DNA of 64,000 bases, taken from assembly GCF_019793465.1 (NCBI RefSeq), contig NZ_JAILYJ010000001.1, positions 1 to 64,000 of the forward strand. The letters are read 5' to 3'. Of this stretch, positions 44,742 through 54,048 are shown in pieces. A model generated the notes under the pieces. That model was given only the letters and a program-made list of their open reading frames with translations. It was not told the DNA's origin and ran no database searches. The stretch's first letter is position 1. Each line of letters begins with the position of its first letter. Origin of the DNA: Rhizobium croatiense. GTDB taxonomy: Bacteria > Pseudomonadota > Alphaproteobacteria > Rhizobiales > Rhizobiaceae. The position numbers and the translations under genes are program-made.

Positions 44742-44884
44742 AACAGGGCGATTTAGGCCGGTCGGTCTAATTTCGCTTCCGATTAAGAGTTAGGCATGGC
44801 GCCGGACCACGCGCTCCCGCTTTTCGGCACCATGCTTTGAGTTCGACACGATTTTGACAAGCGACAGGATTGGGAGGTCTTGAA

Positions 44885-46471
44885 ATGCTGAGACAAGTAC
44901 TGACGACGATCGCAATCACCGGTGCCCTGATGGCAGCGCAACCCGCTTCGGCGGCATCGCCGCCCAACATGCTGGTCATCGGCACCAATCTCACCGGCAT
45001 CCGAACACTCGATCCGGCTCAGAACAACGCCCGCACGGTGTCCGAGCTGATCTCGAATCTTTACGACAATCTCGTGCAACTCTCGCCCGACGACCTCAAG
45101 ACGCTAAAGCCGATGCTTGCGACGAAATGGGAGGTCTCGGCCGACGGTAAGCTCATCACGCTGACCTTGCGCGACGACGCGGTCTTCCAGAGCGGCAACA
45201 AGGTCACCGCCGAGGATGCGGCCTGGTCGATCCAGCGCGTCATCAAGATGGGCCAGGTCGGCTCCACCGACGTCGCACTCTGGGGCTTCACGGGCGATAA
45301 CGTCGAAAAGCTCGTTCGCGCCAAGGACGAGCATACGCTGGAGATCGAGTTGCCGCAGGCGGCGAATACGGATCTCGTTCTCTATTCGCTGGCCGGCTCT
45401 TCGATCGGCATCGTCGACAAGAAGACGGTGTTGTCGCATGAGGCAAACGGCGATTTCGGCGGCGCCTGGCTTTCGGCCAATTCCGCCGGCAGCGGTCCGT
45501 TCAGCCTGGCGCAGTGGCGTCCGAACGATGTGGCGATCTTCAATGCGCAGCCGAAATACTGGGGCGGCAAGCCGGCCATGGCGCGCGTCGTCGCCCGCCA
45601 CATCCCGGAGTCCGGCAACCTCCGGCTCCAGCTCGAAGCCGGCGACGTCGATGTCGGCCAGTATGTGGCAAGCGGCGATCTCGATGCGCTCGCCACCAAT
45701 AAGGACGTGGTGATCGAGAACGTCCCCGGCCTTGGTTTTTACTATATCGCCCTCAACCAGAAGGACCCCGATCTGCAGAAGCCGCAGGTTCGCGAGGCCT
45801 TCCAGCATGCCTTCGACTGGAAGGCGATCTCCGGCAACATCATGCGTTATACCGGCTTTCCCTGGCAGTCGATGATCCCGCGCGGGATGATCGGCGCGCC
45901 GGAGGAGGCTGCCGTGCGCTATGATTACGACCCCGCCAAGGCCAAGCAGCTGCTGGCGGAGGCCGGATATCCCAACGGCCTGAAGAAAGTGCTCAATCCC
46001 TCGGGAGCCCCAACCCTGCCCTTCGCCGAATCGCTGCAGGCGAGTGCGCGCGCCGCCGGTTTCGATCTCGATCTCGTGCCCGGCGAGTTCACGCCGGCCT
46101 TCCGCGAGCGCAAATTCGAGGTGCTGCTCGGCAATTCCGGCGCCCGCCTGCCCGATCCCTTCGCTGTCGCCACGCAATATGCCTTCAACCCCGACAATAG
46201 CGACGAGGCGCGCCTCGGCAGCTATTATCTCTGGCGCACCGGCATGAAGGTGGACGAGCTCAACACGCTCATTGACCAATCCATGCGGGAACGCGACACG
46301 GAAAAGCGCACCGACATCTTCAAGAAGATGGACGGCATCTATGCCGGCATGGCTTCGCCGCTCGTCATCTTCTTCCAGCGAACCGACCCCTATGTCATGC
46401 GCGCCAATGTGAAGAATTATCACGGGCACACGACATGGTCGACGCGCTGGCACGATGTGACCAAGGAGTAG
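44885..46471 (+). CDS. Dpp/Opp-type substrate-binding protein
   Basis: 528 aa, family 5 solute-binding protein of normal length. Sec signal peptide LTTIAITGALMAAQPASA/ASPPNM. Family elements: TLDPAQNNARTVSELISNLYDNLV, LRDDAVFQSGNKVTAEDAAWSIQR, PQVREAFQHAFDWKAI. GGGAGG lies 7 nt before ATG 44885. First gene of the second Dpp-type importer, 143 nt after the DapA-family gene and probably in the same regulon. Ligand unknown; a uronate or oligouronide is suggested by context. Confidence 0.9.
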   Translation: MLRQVLTTIAITGALMAAQPASAASPPNMLVIGTNLTGIRTLDPAQNNARTVSELISNLYDNLVQLSPDDLKTLKPMLATKWEVSADGKLITLTLRDDAVFQSGNKVTAEDAAWSIQRVIKMGQVGSTDVALWGFTGDNVEKLVRAKDEHTLEIELPQAANTDLVLYSLAGSSIGIVDKKTVLSHEANGDFGGAWLSANSAGSGPFSLAQWRPNDVAIFNAQPKYWGGKPAMARVVARHIPESGNLRLQLEAGDVDVGQYVASGDLDALATNKDVVIENVPGLGFYYIALNQKDPDLQKPQVREAFQHAFDWKAISGNIMRYTGFPWQSMIPRGMIGAPEEAAVRYDYDPAKAKQLLAEAGYPNGLKKVLNPSGAPTLPFAESLQASARAAGFDLDLVPGEFTPAFRERKFEVLLGNSGARLPDPFAVATQYAFNPDNSDEARLGSYYLWRTGMKVDELNTLIDQSMRERDTEKRTDIFKKMDGIYAGMASPLVIFFQRTDPYVMRANVKNYHGHTTWSTRWHDVTKE

Positions 46472-46476
46472 AGCGC

Positions 46477-47571
46477 GTGGCGAGCGCCGATCTGACATCG
46501 AAGCGGGAAGGCCGCCGGCCGGGAGGGAGCGGGTTCGCCGAGGCGGCCCCGCACCCTCTGCTGAGCCTGCTGCGGCGGCTGGCGGGACGCGTGGTGGCCG
46601 TCGTGACGACGCTGCTCGGCCTGCTCTTCCTGACCTTTTCGATGGGCCGCCTGCTGCCGGCCGACCCGGTGCTTGCTATCACCGGGGCGGAAGTCAGCAA
46701 GGAGGTTTACGACCGCGTCTATAACGAGCTCGGCCTCGGGCAGCCGATCTGGATGCAGTTCCTCTCCTATGTCGGCAAGATCGCCACCGGCGATCTCGGC
46801 ATGTCGGCGACGACAGGCCAGCCGATCCTGACCGATCTGATGACGATCTTTCCTGCCACCATCGAGCTTGCCATCATCGCCATGATCATCGGAGCGATCG
46901 TCGGCATTCCCTTGGGCATCACCGCTGCGGTCCGGCGCGGGACGATCATCGACCACATCGCCCGGATCGTCGCCCTTGCCGGTCATTCCATCCCGATCTT
47001 TTGGACCGGCCTGATGGCGCTCTTTATCTTTTACGCCAAGCTGAAGCTCGTCGGAGCGTCGGGCCGGGTCGACGTCTTCTACGATGGCCTCGTCACCCCC
47101 ATGACCGGTTTTCTCTTGATCGATGCGGCGATCGAGGGCCAATGGGACGTGTTTCACAATGCGCTCGGCCATATCATCCTGCCGGCGGCAATCCTCGGCT
47201 ATTACTCCGTCGCCTATATCAGCCGCATGTCGCGAAGCTTCATGCTGGAGCAGCTCAGCCAGGAATATATCATCACCGCCCGGGCAAAGGGGCTCGGCAC
47301 CCGCAAGGTCGTCTGGCGCCATGCCTTCCGCAATATCCGCGTGCAGCTCCTGACGATCCTGGCGCTGACCTTCGGCGGCCTGCTTGAAGGCGCGGTGCTG
47401 ATCGAGACGGTTTTCGGCTGGCCGGGGCTTGGCCAATACCTCACCCGCGGGCTGCAGATGAACGACATGAACGTCGTGATGGGCTCGGTGCTGACGACCG
47501 GCGCCGTCTTCCTGACGATCAACATCCTGTCCGACGTCCTCTATCGCATCCTTGATCCGAGAACACGGTGA
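46477..47571 (+). CDS. Dpp/Opp-type ABC transporter permease (DppB-like)
   Basis: 364 aa. GTG 46477 with AAGGAG (46463-46468) 8 nt upstream, overlapping the end of the binding-protein gene. A 30-residue tail precedes the first membrane segment. ELGLGQPIWMQFLSYVGKIATGDLGMS is the family's periplasmic motif and TARAKGLGTRKVVWRHAFRN the EAA loop. Confidence 0.9.
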   Translation: MASADLTSKREGRRPGGSGFAEAAPHPLLSLLRRLAGRVVAVVTTLLGLLFLTFSMGRLLPADPVLAITGAEVSKEVYDRVYNELGLGQPIWMQFLSYVGKIATGDLGMSATTGQPILTDLMTIFPATIELAIIAMIIGAIVGIPLGITAAVRRGTIIDHIARIVALAGHSIPIFWTGLMALFIFYAKLKLVGASGRVDVFYDGLVTPMTGFLLIDAAIEGQWDVFHNALGHIILPAAILGYYSVAYISRMSRSFMLEQLSQEYIITARAKGLGTRKVVWRHAFRNIRVQLLTILALTFGGLLEGAVLIETVFGWPGLGQYLTRGLQMNDMNVVMGSVLTTGAVFLTINILSDVLYRILDPRTR

Positions 47572-47575
47572 CGCC

Positions 47576-48511
47576 ATGACGATCTCCACCGAAGACGCAG
47601 ACACCACCCATGCCGGCGGCTTTCGCAACTGGCTGCACGCGTCCGAGCCTCAGGGCTGGTTCCAGTCGTCGGCGCAGCAGATCCATCAGGGCTGGCAGAA
47701 ATTCAGCCTTCACCCGCTCGGCCTTGCCGGCCTCGTCATCATCGTGCTGCTGATCGTCGTGGCGACGGCGGCTCCCCTGCTCACGAGCTACGATCCGATC
47801 GTTCAGGACATGGCGGGGCGGCTTGCGCCGCCTTCCGCGGAACATTGGCTCGGCACGGACAATTTCGGCCGTGACGTCTTTGCGCGCGTGATCTACGGCG
47901 CCCGCACGACGCTCTACATCATCATGCTGGTCACGATCATCGTCGCGCCGCTCGGCCTGCTGATCGGCACCTTCTCCGGCTATTTCGGCGGCATCATCGA
48001 CGAGATCCTGATGCGCATCACCGATATCTTCCTCTCCTTCCCCGGGCTGGTGCTGGCGCTCGGCTTTGCCGCCGCTCTCGGCCCCGGCATCACCAATGCG
48101 ATCATCGCCATTTCGCTGACGGCCTGGCCACCGATCGCGCGGCTGGCGCGGGCCGAAACGCTCAGCCTGCGCAAGGCGGATTATATCGCCGCCGTGCGCC
48201 TGCAGGGCGCGACCTCGATCGCGATCATCACCCGCCACATCCTGCCCATGTGCATTCCCTCGGTGATCGTGCGCGTCACGCTCAATATGGCCGGCATCAT
48301 CATCACGGCCGCGGGTCTCGGCTTCCTTGGCCTCGGCGCACAGCCGCCATGGCCGGAATGGGGTTCGATGGCCGCCAGCGGCCGCGAATTCATGCTCGAC
48401 AGCCCCTGGGTGATCGCCGCGCCCGGCATCGCCATCGCGCTCGTCAGCCTCGCCTTCAACCTCGTCGGCGATGCGCTGCGCGACGTGCTCGACCCGAGAG
48501 GTTCGGAATGA
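47576..48511 (+). CDS. Dpp/Opp-type ABC transporter permease (DppC-like)
   Basis: 311 aa. EHWLGTDNFGRDVFARVIYGARTTL is the DppC signature; the EAA loop is AAVRLQGATSIAIITRHILPM. ATG 47576 follows the upstream stop by 4 nt. It ends with DPRGSE and overlaps the next ATG by 4 nt. Confidence 0.9.
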   Translation: MTISTEDADTTHAGGFRNWLHASEPQGWFQSSAQQIHQGWQKFSLHPLGLAGLVIIVLLIVVATAAPLLTSYDPIVQDMAGRLAPPSAEHWLGTDNFGRDVFARVIYGARTTLYIIMLVTIIVAPLGLLIGTFSGYFGGIIDEILMRITDIFLSFPGLVLALGFAAALGPGITNAIIAISLTAWPPIARLARAETLSLRKADYIAAVRLQGATSIAIITRHILPMCIPSVIVRVTLNMAGIIITAAGLGFLGLGAQPPWPEWGSMAASGREFMLDSPWVIAAPGIAIALVSLAFNLVGDALRDVLDPRGSE

Positions 48512-49362
48512 CGCAGCCCCTGATCGATATCCGCAACCTCGAAATCGCCTATGGCGGCGGCCACATGCGCGCAGTGCGCGGCGTGAGCTTTACGCTCGGT
48601 CAGGAAAAGCTCGGCATCGTCGGCGAATCCGGATCGGGCAAATCCACCGTCGGCCGGGCAATCATGAAACTGCTGCCGCCGACCGCCATGATCAGCGCCG
48701 AGCGGATGCGCTTTCACGACCTGGATCTCCTCAAGGCGAACGAGCGGACGATGATGACGATCCGCGGACGGCGGATCGGCCTCATCCTGCAGGACCCGAA
48801 ATATTCGCTCAATCCTGTCATGCGGATCGGCGAACAGATTGCCGAGACCTACCGCTTCCATCATCCCAAGGTGAGCGCGAAAAAGACCTACGCCCAGGCG
48901 CTCGACATGCTCGAAGCTGTCCAGATCCGCGATCCCGAGCGCGTCGCCCGCCTCTATCCGCACGAAATATCCGGCGGGATGGGCCAGCGCGTGATGATTG
49001 CCATGATGCTGATCGCCGAACCGGAGGTGCTGATCGCCGATGAGCCGACCTCGGCGCTTGACGTCACGGTAAGGCTGGAGATCCTGGCGCTGCTCGACGA
49101 ACTCGTTTCACGCCGCAATCTCGGCCTGATCTTCATCAGCCACGACCTCAACCTCATCCGCAATTTCTGCGATCGCGTCCTCATCATGTATGCCGGCCGC
49201 GTCGTGGAAGTGCTGGAGGCACGCGATCTCGACAAGGCCAGACACCCCTATACGCAGGGACTGCTGGCATCGCTGCCGACGATCGAGAATCCGCCCGCCC
49301 GGCTGCCGATCCTGAAGCGCGATCCCGCCTGGCTGAATGACCTCGCGGAGACGCAGCGATGA
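48508..49362 (+). CDS. Dpp/Opp-type ABC transporter ATPase (DppD-like)
   Basis: 284 aa. Walker A GESGSGKSTVGRA, signature EISGGMGQRVMIAMML, Walker B VLIADEPTSALDVTV, and the C-terminal oligopeptide-transporter region RHPYTQGLLASLP. The signature has Met-Gly where most have Gln/Met-Arg, a minor variation. Coupled by ATGA overlaps to both neighbours. Confidence 0.9.
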   Translation: MTQPLIDIRNLEIAYGGGHMRAVRGVSFTLGQEKLGIVGESGSGKSTVGRAIMKLLPPTAMISAERMRFHDLDLLKANERTMMTIRGRRIGLILQDPKYSLNPVMRIGEQIAETYRFHHPKVSAKKTYAQALDMLEAVQIRDPERVARLYPHEISGGMGQRVMIAMMLIAEPEVLIADEPTSALDVTVRLEILALLDELVSRRNLGLIFISHDLNLIRNFCDRVLIMYAGRVVEVLEARDLDKARHPYTQGLLASLPTIENPPARLPILKRDPAWLNDLAETQR

Positions 49363-50102
49363 TCCGGATCGACAATCTCACCATCCGCTTCGGGCACGGC
49401 CAGCGGCCTGTCGTCAAAGACGTAAACCTTGCCATCGAGAGCGGCACGGCGTTCGGCTTGGTCGGCGAATCCGGCTGCGGCAAGTCCACGGTTCTTCGGG
49501 CACTTTCCGGCCTCAACGCCAACTATGACGGCCGGATCGCCCTCAATGGCGAGCCGCTGGAGCGCCAGCGCAGCCGGCCGTTCTATCGGCGGGTGCAGAT
49601 GGTGTTCCAGGACCCTTATGGATCGCTCCATCCGCGCAAGACCATCCGCTCGCAGCTGCAAGAGCCGCTGCGCAACCAGGGCTTGGACCGAAATTCCGTC
49701 GATGTGAACGTCGTGCTTCGTTCGGTCGGCCTCGACCCGGCGCTCAGCTACCGCTTTCCGCATCAGCTCTCCGGCGGGCAGCGGCAGCGCGTGGCCATCG
49801 CCCGCGCCCTGATGCTGAACCCCGACGTCCTGCTCCTCGACGAGCCGACCTCCGCACTCGACGTCTCCGTCCAGGCCGAAATCCTCAATCTGCTGCAGGA
49901 CCTGCGCAAGGAGCGCGGCCTCACCTATCTCCTCGTCAGCCACGATCTCGCCGTCGTCTCCCACATGTGCAGCCGTGTCGCGATCATGGAAGCCGGCGAG
50001 ATCGTCGAACAGGTCGATATCGAGGCCTTGCGAAGGGGCGCGGTCGAACATCCCTATTCGCAACGCCTGCTGCGGGCGAGCAGGATGTATGGCAGGGGTT
50101 AG
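49359..50102 (+). CDS. Dpp/Opp-type ABC transporter ATPase (DppF-like, short)
   Basis: 247 aa, shorter than the usual 300-330 aa DppF because the C-terminal extension is reduced to HPYSQRLLRASRMYGRG. Walker A GESGCGKSTVLRA, signature QLSGGQRQRVAIARAL, Walker B VLLLDEPTSALDVSV, and His in VSHDLAVVSHM are intact. Last gene of the second importer operon. Confidence 0.9.
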   Translation: MIRIDNLTIRFGHGQRPVVKDVNLAIESGTAFGLVGESGCGKSTVLRALSGLNANYDGRIALNGEPLERQRSRPFYRRVQMVFQDPYGSLHPRKTIRSQLQEPLRNQGLDRNSVDVNVVLRSVGLDPALSYRFPHQLSGGQRQRVAIARALMLNPDVLLLDEPTSALDVSVQAEILNLLQDLRKERGLTYLLVSHDLAVVSHMCSRVAIMEAGEIVEQVDIEALRRGAVEHPYSQRLLRASRMYGRG

Positions 50103-50229
50103 CTCCCCCTCTAGCCAAAAGACGGCTTGCAGTCCCAATTGCGACCGTTTCGCTCGACGATGCCGGCCGCCCACCATCTGTACACCAGTGAACACTTGAC
50201 ATCGGCCCTGTTAAGGTCGAAGCCGCATT

Positions 50230-50249
50230 CGGCCGCGCATGCGCGGCCG
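50230..50249. repeat. Perfect 20-bp palindrome in the leader of the DMT gene
   Basis: The arms CGGCCGCGCA and TGCGCGGCCG are fully self-complementary, ending 20 nt before the next ATG, and followed by TTTG. It could terminate the importer operon or act as a leader hairpin or operator for the transporter gene. Confidence 0.5.
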
Positions 50250-50269
50250 TTTGTGCGAGGATTCCGGGA

Positions 50270-51187
50270 ATGAAGACCAAAGCGGCCGTCGCCAATACAG
50301 GAAACCTGATCATGACGGGCGTCGTGCTGATGCTGCTCGGCGATCTGCTGTTTGCGCTGAACGATGCGATGGGCAAGTGGCTGATGACGAGCTTCGCCGT
50401 CGGCCAGGTGCTGGTGATCCGCTCGCTCGGCGCTTTCATCGTGCTCGGACCGATGATCGCACGGCAAGGGCCGATGGCCTTGTTCCGCGTCGAGCAGAAA
50501 GGCCTCCAGTTCATGCGGGTGGCCATGGCGACCGGCGATGTCGCCCTGTTCTATGCCGCCGTCGCCTATCTGCCGCTCGCAGACGTCATGACCTTCTATA
50601 TGGCCGGGCCGATCTACATAGCGGCACTCTCGCATTTCTTTCTCGGGGAAAAGATCGGCTGGCGGCGGTGGCTCGCCGTTCTGGTCGGCTTCGCAGGCGT
50701 CGTCATTGCGCTGCGCCCCTCGACGGCGATGCTGTCGCTTCCCTCCCTCTTCGGCCTTGCGGGCAGCTTTTCCTTCGCGCTCTCGCTGGTCATGAGCCGC
50801 TATCTGCGCTCCACCAGCGACACGACGCTGGTGACATGGCAGACCGTCGCCGCCCTTGTCACCGGCATCGCCTTGAGCATCGGCCACTGGCAGCCGGCAA
50901 CACCGGTCGATTGGTCGGGCATGCTGCTGCTTGGGATCGTCGCCACCTGCGCGCATCTGCTCATCACCCGCTCGCTGAAGCTCGCACCGGCATCGCTGCT
51001 GGCGCCCCTGCAATACACACTGCTGCTCTGGGCGATCGTGCTCGGCTACATTTTCTTCAACGATATTCCCGACACGCAGATCGTCATCGGCGCCGCCATC
51101 ATCGTCTTTGCCGGGCTCTTCATCTTCCATCGGAAGAACCTGAAGGAGACGGTGCCGGCCGAAGCCGTCCCGCCCGACGGGCACTGA
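50270..51187 (+). CDS. EamA/DMT-family transporter
   Basis: 305 aa with ten hydrophobic segments in two EamA repeats (residues 15-145 and 160-290), including FFLGEKIGWRRWLAVLVGFAGVVIAL and APLQYTLLLWAIVLGYIFF. Family members (RhaT/RarD type) export or import metabolites; the substrate is unknown. It ends 2 nt before the convergent DUF763 gene. Confidence 0.9.
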   Translation: MKTKAAVANTGNLIMTGVVLMLLGDLLFALNDAMGKWLMTSFAVGQVLVIRSLGAFIVLGPMIARQGPMALFRVEQKGLQFMRVAMATGDVALFYAAVAYLPLADVMTFYMAGPIYIAALSHFFLGEKIGWRRWLAVLVGFAGVVIALRPSTAMLSLPSLFGLAGSFSFALSLVMSRYLRSTSDTTLVTWQTVAALVTGIALSIGHWQPATPVDWSGMLLLGIVATCAHLLITRSLKLAPASLLAPLQYTLLLWAIVLGYIFFNDIPDTQIVIGAAIIVFAGLFIFHRKNLKETVPAEAVPPDGH

Positions 51188-51189
51188 AA

Positions 51190-52440
51190 TCAATCGTCCG
51201 GGGCCGGTGGCGCTTCCCAGCCGAAGACGCTGCGGCCGCCGAAATCGGCGGATTGACGGAACTCGCCGGCGATGATCTCCTTGAGGTCTGGGCCGGTCAC
51301 GTAGCGTTCCATCTGCCGGGCCTGTTCGTCGAGGCGCTTCAGCGCCTGCAACTCCTCCTCCCGTCCAAGCTTGCCCTTCAGCACCGCCGATTTCATCACG
51401 CCGATCGTCTCGTCATAGACCTTGAGCGGGACAGGGAACGGGTGACGGTCCTTGCCGCCATGGGCGATCGAGAAGCGCGCCGGGTCGGAGAAACGGCAGG
51501 GCGCACCGTGGACGACCTCCGCCACCATCGCCAGCGCCTTCACCGTGCGAGCGCCGACACCGGGAACGAGCAGCAGTTCCTGAAAATCCGTCGGTCCGCG
51601 ATCGGCCGCCGCGGCGAGATTTCCATGCAGGCGGCGCATATTGACATCGCTCTCGCGGACATCGTGATGGGCGGGCATGATCAGGTGCGGCAGCATCGGC
51701 TGTTCGGCCGGCTCGGGCTCCGGTTGCTCGGCGCGTTGCAGCGCGGCCGCCTCGCGGACGATCCTGTCGGGACCGAGGGTGGCCAGCAGATCGAGCTGCC
51801 CGCGCCGCGAGCGCTCGGCGCGCTTGTCGGCGAGATTGACGATCTCGCCCTGGCTGCGTCCTTCGATTGCCGCATGCGGCGAGTCGACGAAACTTTCGAG
51901 CCCTTCCGACAGCCAGTGGTAGCGGCGGGCCTGCCGCCGGTCGCCGTTCATGCCCTGCTGCACGACCACCCAATGACCGTCATCGGCGACAATGAAACCG
52001 TGAAGATAAAGGTCGAACCCATCCTGAAGGGCGGCACTGTCGACCTTGGCGATCAGACGGCTGGTCGTCGCCAGCCCCTCCCCGTCAAGGCCGACGCGCT
52101 CGCCGATCGAGACGAGCTCCTGCGGTGTCTTGCGCGAGTGCTGGCCGCGTCCGCCGCAGACATGCAGTCCGAGTTCGCCGGCGCGCGGTTTCAGCCCGCG
52201 CTTCAAGGCGCCGAGAACGCTTGTGGTGATGCCGGAGGAATGCCAGTCCATGCCCATGACGGCACCGAAGGACTGGAACCAGAAAGGGTGAGCGAGCCGG
52301 CGCAGAAACTCATCGCGACCGTAATGATGAACGATCGCCTCGGTGATCAGCGCGCCGAGCCGCGTCATCCGGTCGCCGAGCCAATGCGGCACGCGTCCCC
52401 CATGAAGGGGAAGATCGGCGCTGCCTGCTCGCTGTGACAT
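51190..52440 (-). CDS. DUF763 domain-containing protein
   Basis: 416 aa. The opening ADLPLHGGRVPHWLGDRMTRLG and the segment HVCGGRGQHSRKTP are hallmarks of DUF763. Residues about 305-325 (LLLVPGVGARTVKALAMVAEVVHG) form a helix-hairpin-helix-like DNA-binding motif. Function unproven; DNA repair or nuclease-related roles have been suggested for the family from this motif. Divergent from the phospholipase-D-type gene, with 90 nt between. Confidence 0.88.
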   Translation of the reverse strand: MSQRAGSADLPLHGGRVPHWLGDRMTRLGALITEAIVHHYGRDEFLRRLAHPFWFQSFGAVMGMDWHSSGITTSVLGALKRGLKPRAGELGLHVCGGRGQHSRKTPQELVSIGERVGLDGEGLATTSRLIAKVDSAALQDGFDLYLHGFIVADDGHWVVVQQGMNGDRRQARRYHWLSEGLESFVDSPHAAIEGRSQGEIVNLADKRAERSRRGQLDLLATLGPDRIVREAAALQRAEQPEPEPAEQPMLPHLIMPAHHDVRESDVNMRRLHGNLAAAADRGPTDFQELLLVPGVGARTVKALAMVAEVVHGAPCRFSDPARFSIAHGGKDRHPFPVPLKVYDETIGVMKSAVLKGKLGREEELQALKRLDEQARQMERYVTGPDLKEIIAGEFRQSADFGGRSVFGWEAPPAPDD

Positions 52441-52478
52441 TTCTTTTCCTTACATTTTCCCTCGCCGGCTGCGATCGG

Positions 52479-52503
52479 GAACTCGGGAAACTCCCGGGCG
52501 TTT
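52479..52503 (+). promoter_or_regulatory. EcfG-type general stress promoter of the PLD/cardiolipin synthase gene
   Basis: GGAAC (52479-52483), 16-nt spacer, CGTT (52500-52503): a perfect match to the alphaproteobacterial EcfG/RpoE2 consensus GGAAC-N16/17-CGTT. It lies 28 nt before the ATG at 52531. Confidence 0.8.
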
Positions 52504-52530
52504 GCTTTCAGTCGAAAGGCCGAGGCAACC

Positions 52531-54048
52531 ATGACCGCGTTAGAAACCATGCTCAATCAACCCTACCTGCTTAGAACAAAAGCGCAACAGCCAGGCGGCG
52601 GTGAAAAACAGGAACTGGAAGGCTACGCCGAAAAAGCCGCCTTCCTGATCAATGGCAACCGGTATTTCGCCGAACTGGCGCGCGCGCTGCGGCAGGCGCG
52701 GCGCAGGGTCTGGATCGTCGGATGGGACTTCAATCCTGATATTCCGATGGAGCCGGAAAAATCCGGCGAAACCTTGGCCGAGCTGCTGCATGCCCTGGCA
52801 GAGGCAAATCCGGCGATCGAGATACGCATCCTCATCTGGACGCTCGGACCGATCTATTCGGGAAAATCCCTGCAGGTGCTTCGGAAGAAAAACTTCCCGA
52901 GGAATGCCAGGATCGATCTGCGCTTCGATCTTCAAAACACCGTGCGCGGCTGCCATCATGAGAAACTCGTCTGTATCGACGATGCCGTCGCCTTCATCGG
53001 CGGCATGGACCTGACGTCGCGGCGATGGGATACGAGAAGCCATCGCGCCAAGGAGGCGCTGCGACGTGATCCCGAAGGCGTGTCCTACGATCCGCTGCAT
53101 GACGTTCAGGCGATGGTCACCGGCGACGCCGCCAGGCTGATCGGCGATATCGCGCGGCGGCGCTGGGAAAACGCCACCGGCGAAAGCCACGGATCGCTTG
53201 CCGAGAGCTACCCTTTCACATGGCCGGACGATCTTGCCGTTTCGCTGAAGCAGATCCCCGTCAGCCTCGTGTTGACGGAGCCGGCGACGATTTTCCGCAC
53301 CGGGATCAGCGACGGCATCGCCTCGACACTCGATGTCATCGCTCGGGCGCGGCGGCAGCTTTACATCGAAGCGCAATATCTCGCCTCCTTCCGCATCGCC
53401 GACGCCCTCGCCGCGCGGCTGCAGGAGGAAGATGGCCCCGAGATAGTGGTCATCTGCACGCGCCGTTCGCATGGCCTGATCGAAAAACTCTTCATGGGCG
53501 GCAATCGCGACCGCGTCATCCGTCGCATCAAGCGCGCCGATCGCGCCAATCGGTTCAGGGTCTATTATCCCGTCGTGCCCGGGCCGCCAGTGCCCGGGCC
53601 GTCAATGTCCGGGTCGCCAAAGGACGACGAGGTGGACGTGCTCATCCATTCCAAGCTGATCATTGCCGACGACGAACTGATCCGGATCGGCTCCTCCAAT
53701 CTCAACAACCGCTCGGAGGGATTGGATTCGGAATGCGACATGCTGCTCGAGGCCGGCAATGACGAACATCGCCGCCGAATCGCGGACTTGCGCGATCGCC
53801 TGCTGGCCGAATATCTCGGAACGACCACGGAGACCTTTGCCGCGGCCTTTGCACGGAGCGGCTCGATCATCCGAGCAATCGATAAGCTCAACGATGGGCC
53901 TCGGGGCTTGCGGGAATTTGCTGTCGATCTGTCGGGCAGTATTTCGCCGATAAGAGGCACCGCGTTCTTCGACCCGGCCCGGCCCTTCGGGCTCCTAAAC
54001 CGACTGGGCCTCGGCGCGCTCTTCCGTCTCCTCGTCCGCCCCGCGTGA
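52531..54048 (+). CDS. Phospholipase D-family protein, cardiolipin synthase (ClsB/YbhO)-like
   Basis: 505 aa with two HKD motifs: HHEKLVCIDDAVAFIGGMD (about residues 147-165) and IHSKLIIADDELIRIGSSN (about 371-389), so the bilobed active site is complete. No membrane segment at the N-terminus. The linker has a short repeat (PGPPVPGPSMSGSP) from near-identical 12-base units, which may vary in number. Transphosphatidylation forming cardiolipin or hydrolysis are both possible. With the YbhN-like and EEP-family neighbours it recreates the E. coli ybhP-ybhO-ybhN set. The last 54 bases overlap the convergent YbhN-like gene. An EcfG-type promoter precedes it. Confidence 0.88.
   Translation: MTALETMLNQPYLLRTKAQQPGGGEKQELEGYAEKAAFLINGNRYFAELARALRQARRRVWIVGWDFNPDIPMEPEKSGETLAELLHALAEANPAIEIRILIWTLGPIYSGKSLQVLRKKNFPRNARIDLRFDLQNTVRGCHHEKLVCIDDAVAFIGGMDLTSRRWDTRSHRAKEALRRDPEGVSYDPLHDVQAMVTGDAARLIGDIARRRWENATGESHGSLAESYPFTWPDDLAVSLKQIPVSLVLTEPATIFRTGISDGIASTLDVIARARRQLYIEAQYLASFRIADALAARLQEEDGPEIVVICTRRSHGLIEKLFMGGNRDRVIRRIKRADRANRFRVYYPVVPGPPVPGPSMSGSPKDDEVDVLIHSKLIIADDELIRIGSSNLNNRSEGLDSECDMLLEAGNDEHRRRIADLRDRLLAEYLGTTTETFAAAFARSGSIIRAIDKLNDGPRGLREFAVDLSGSISPIRGTAFFDPARPFGLLNRLGLGALFRLLVRPA

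Noticed and set aside
53575..53630. Short tandem repeat in the PLD-family gene as a possible CRISPR or microsatellite
   Set aside because: Only about three imperfect 12-base units, in frame and encoding a Pro/Gly linker; noted in the gene entry.
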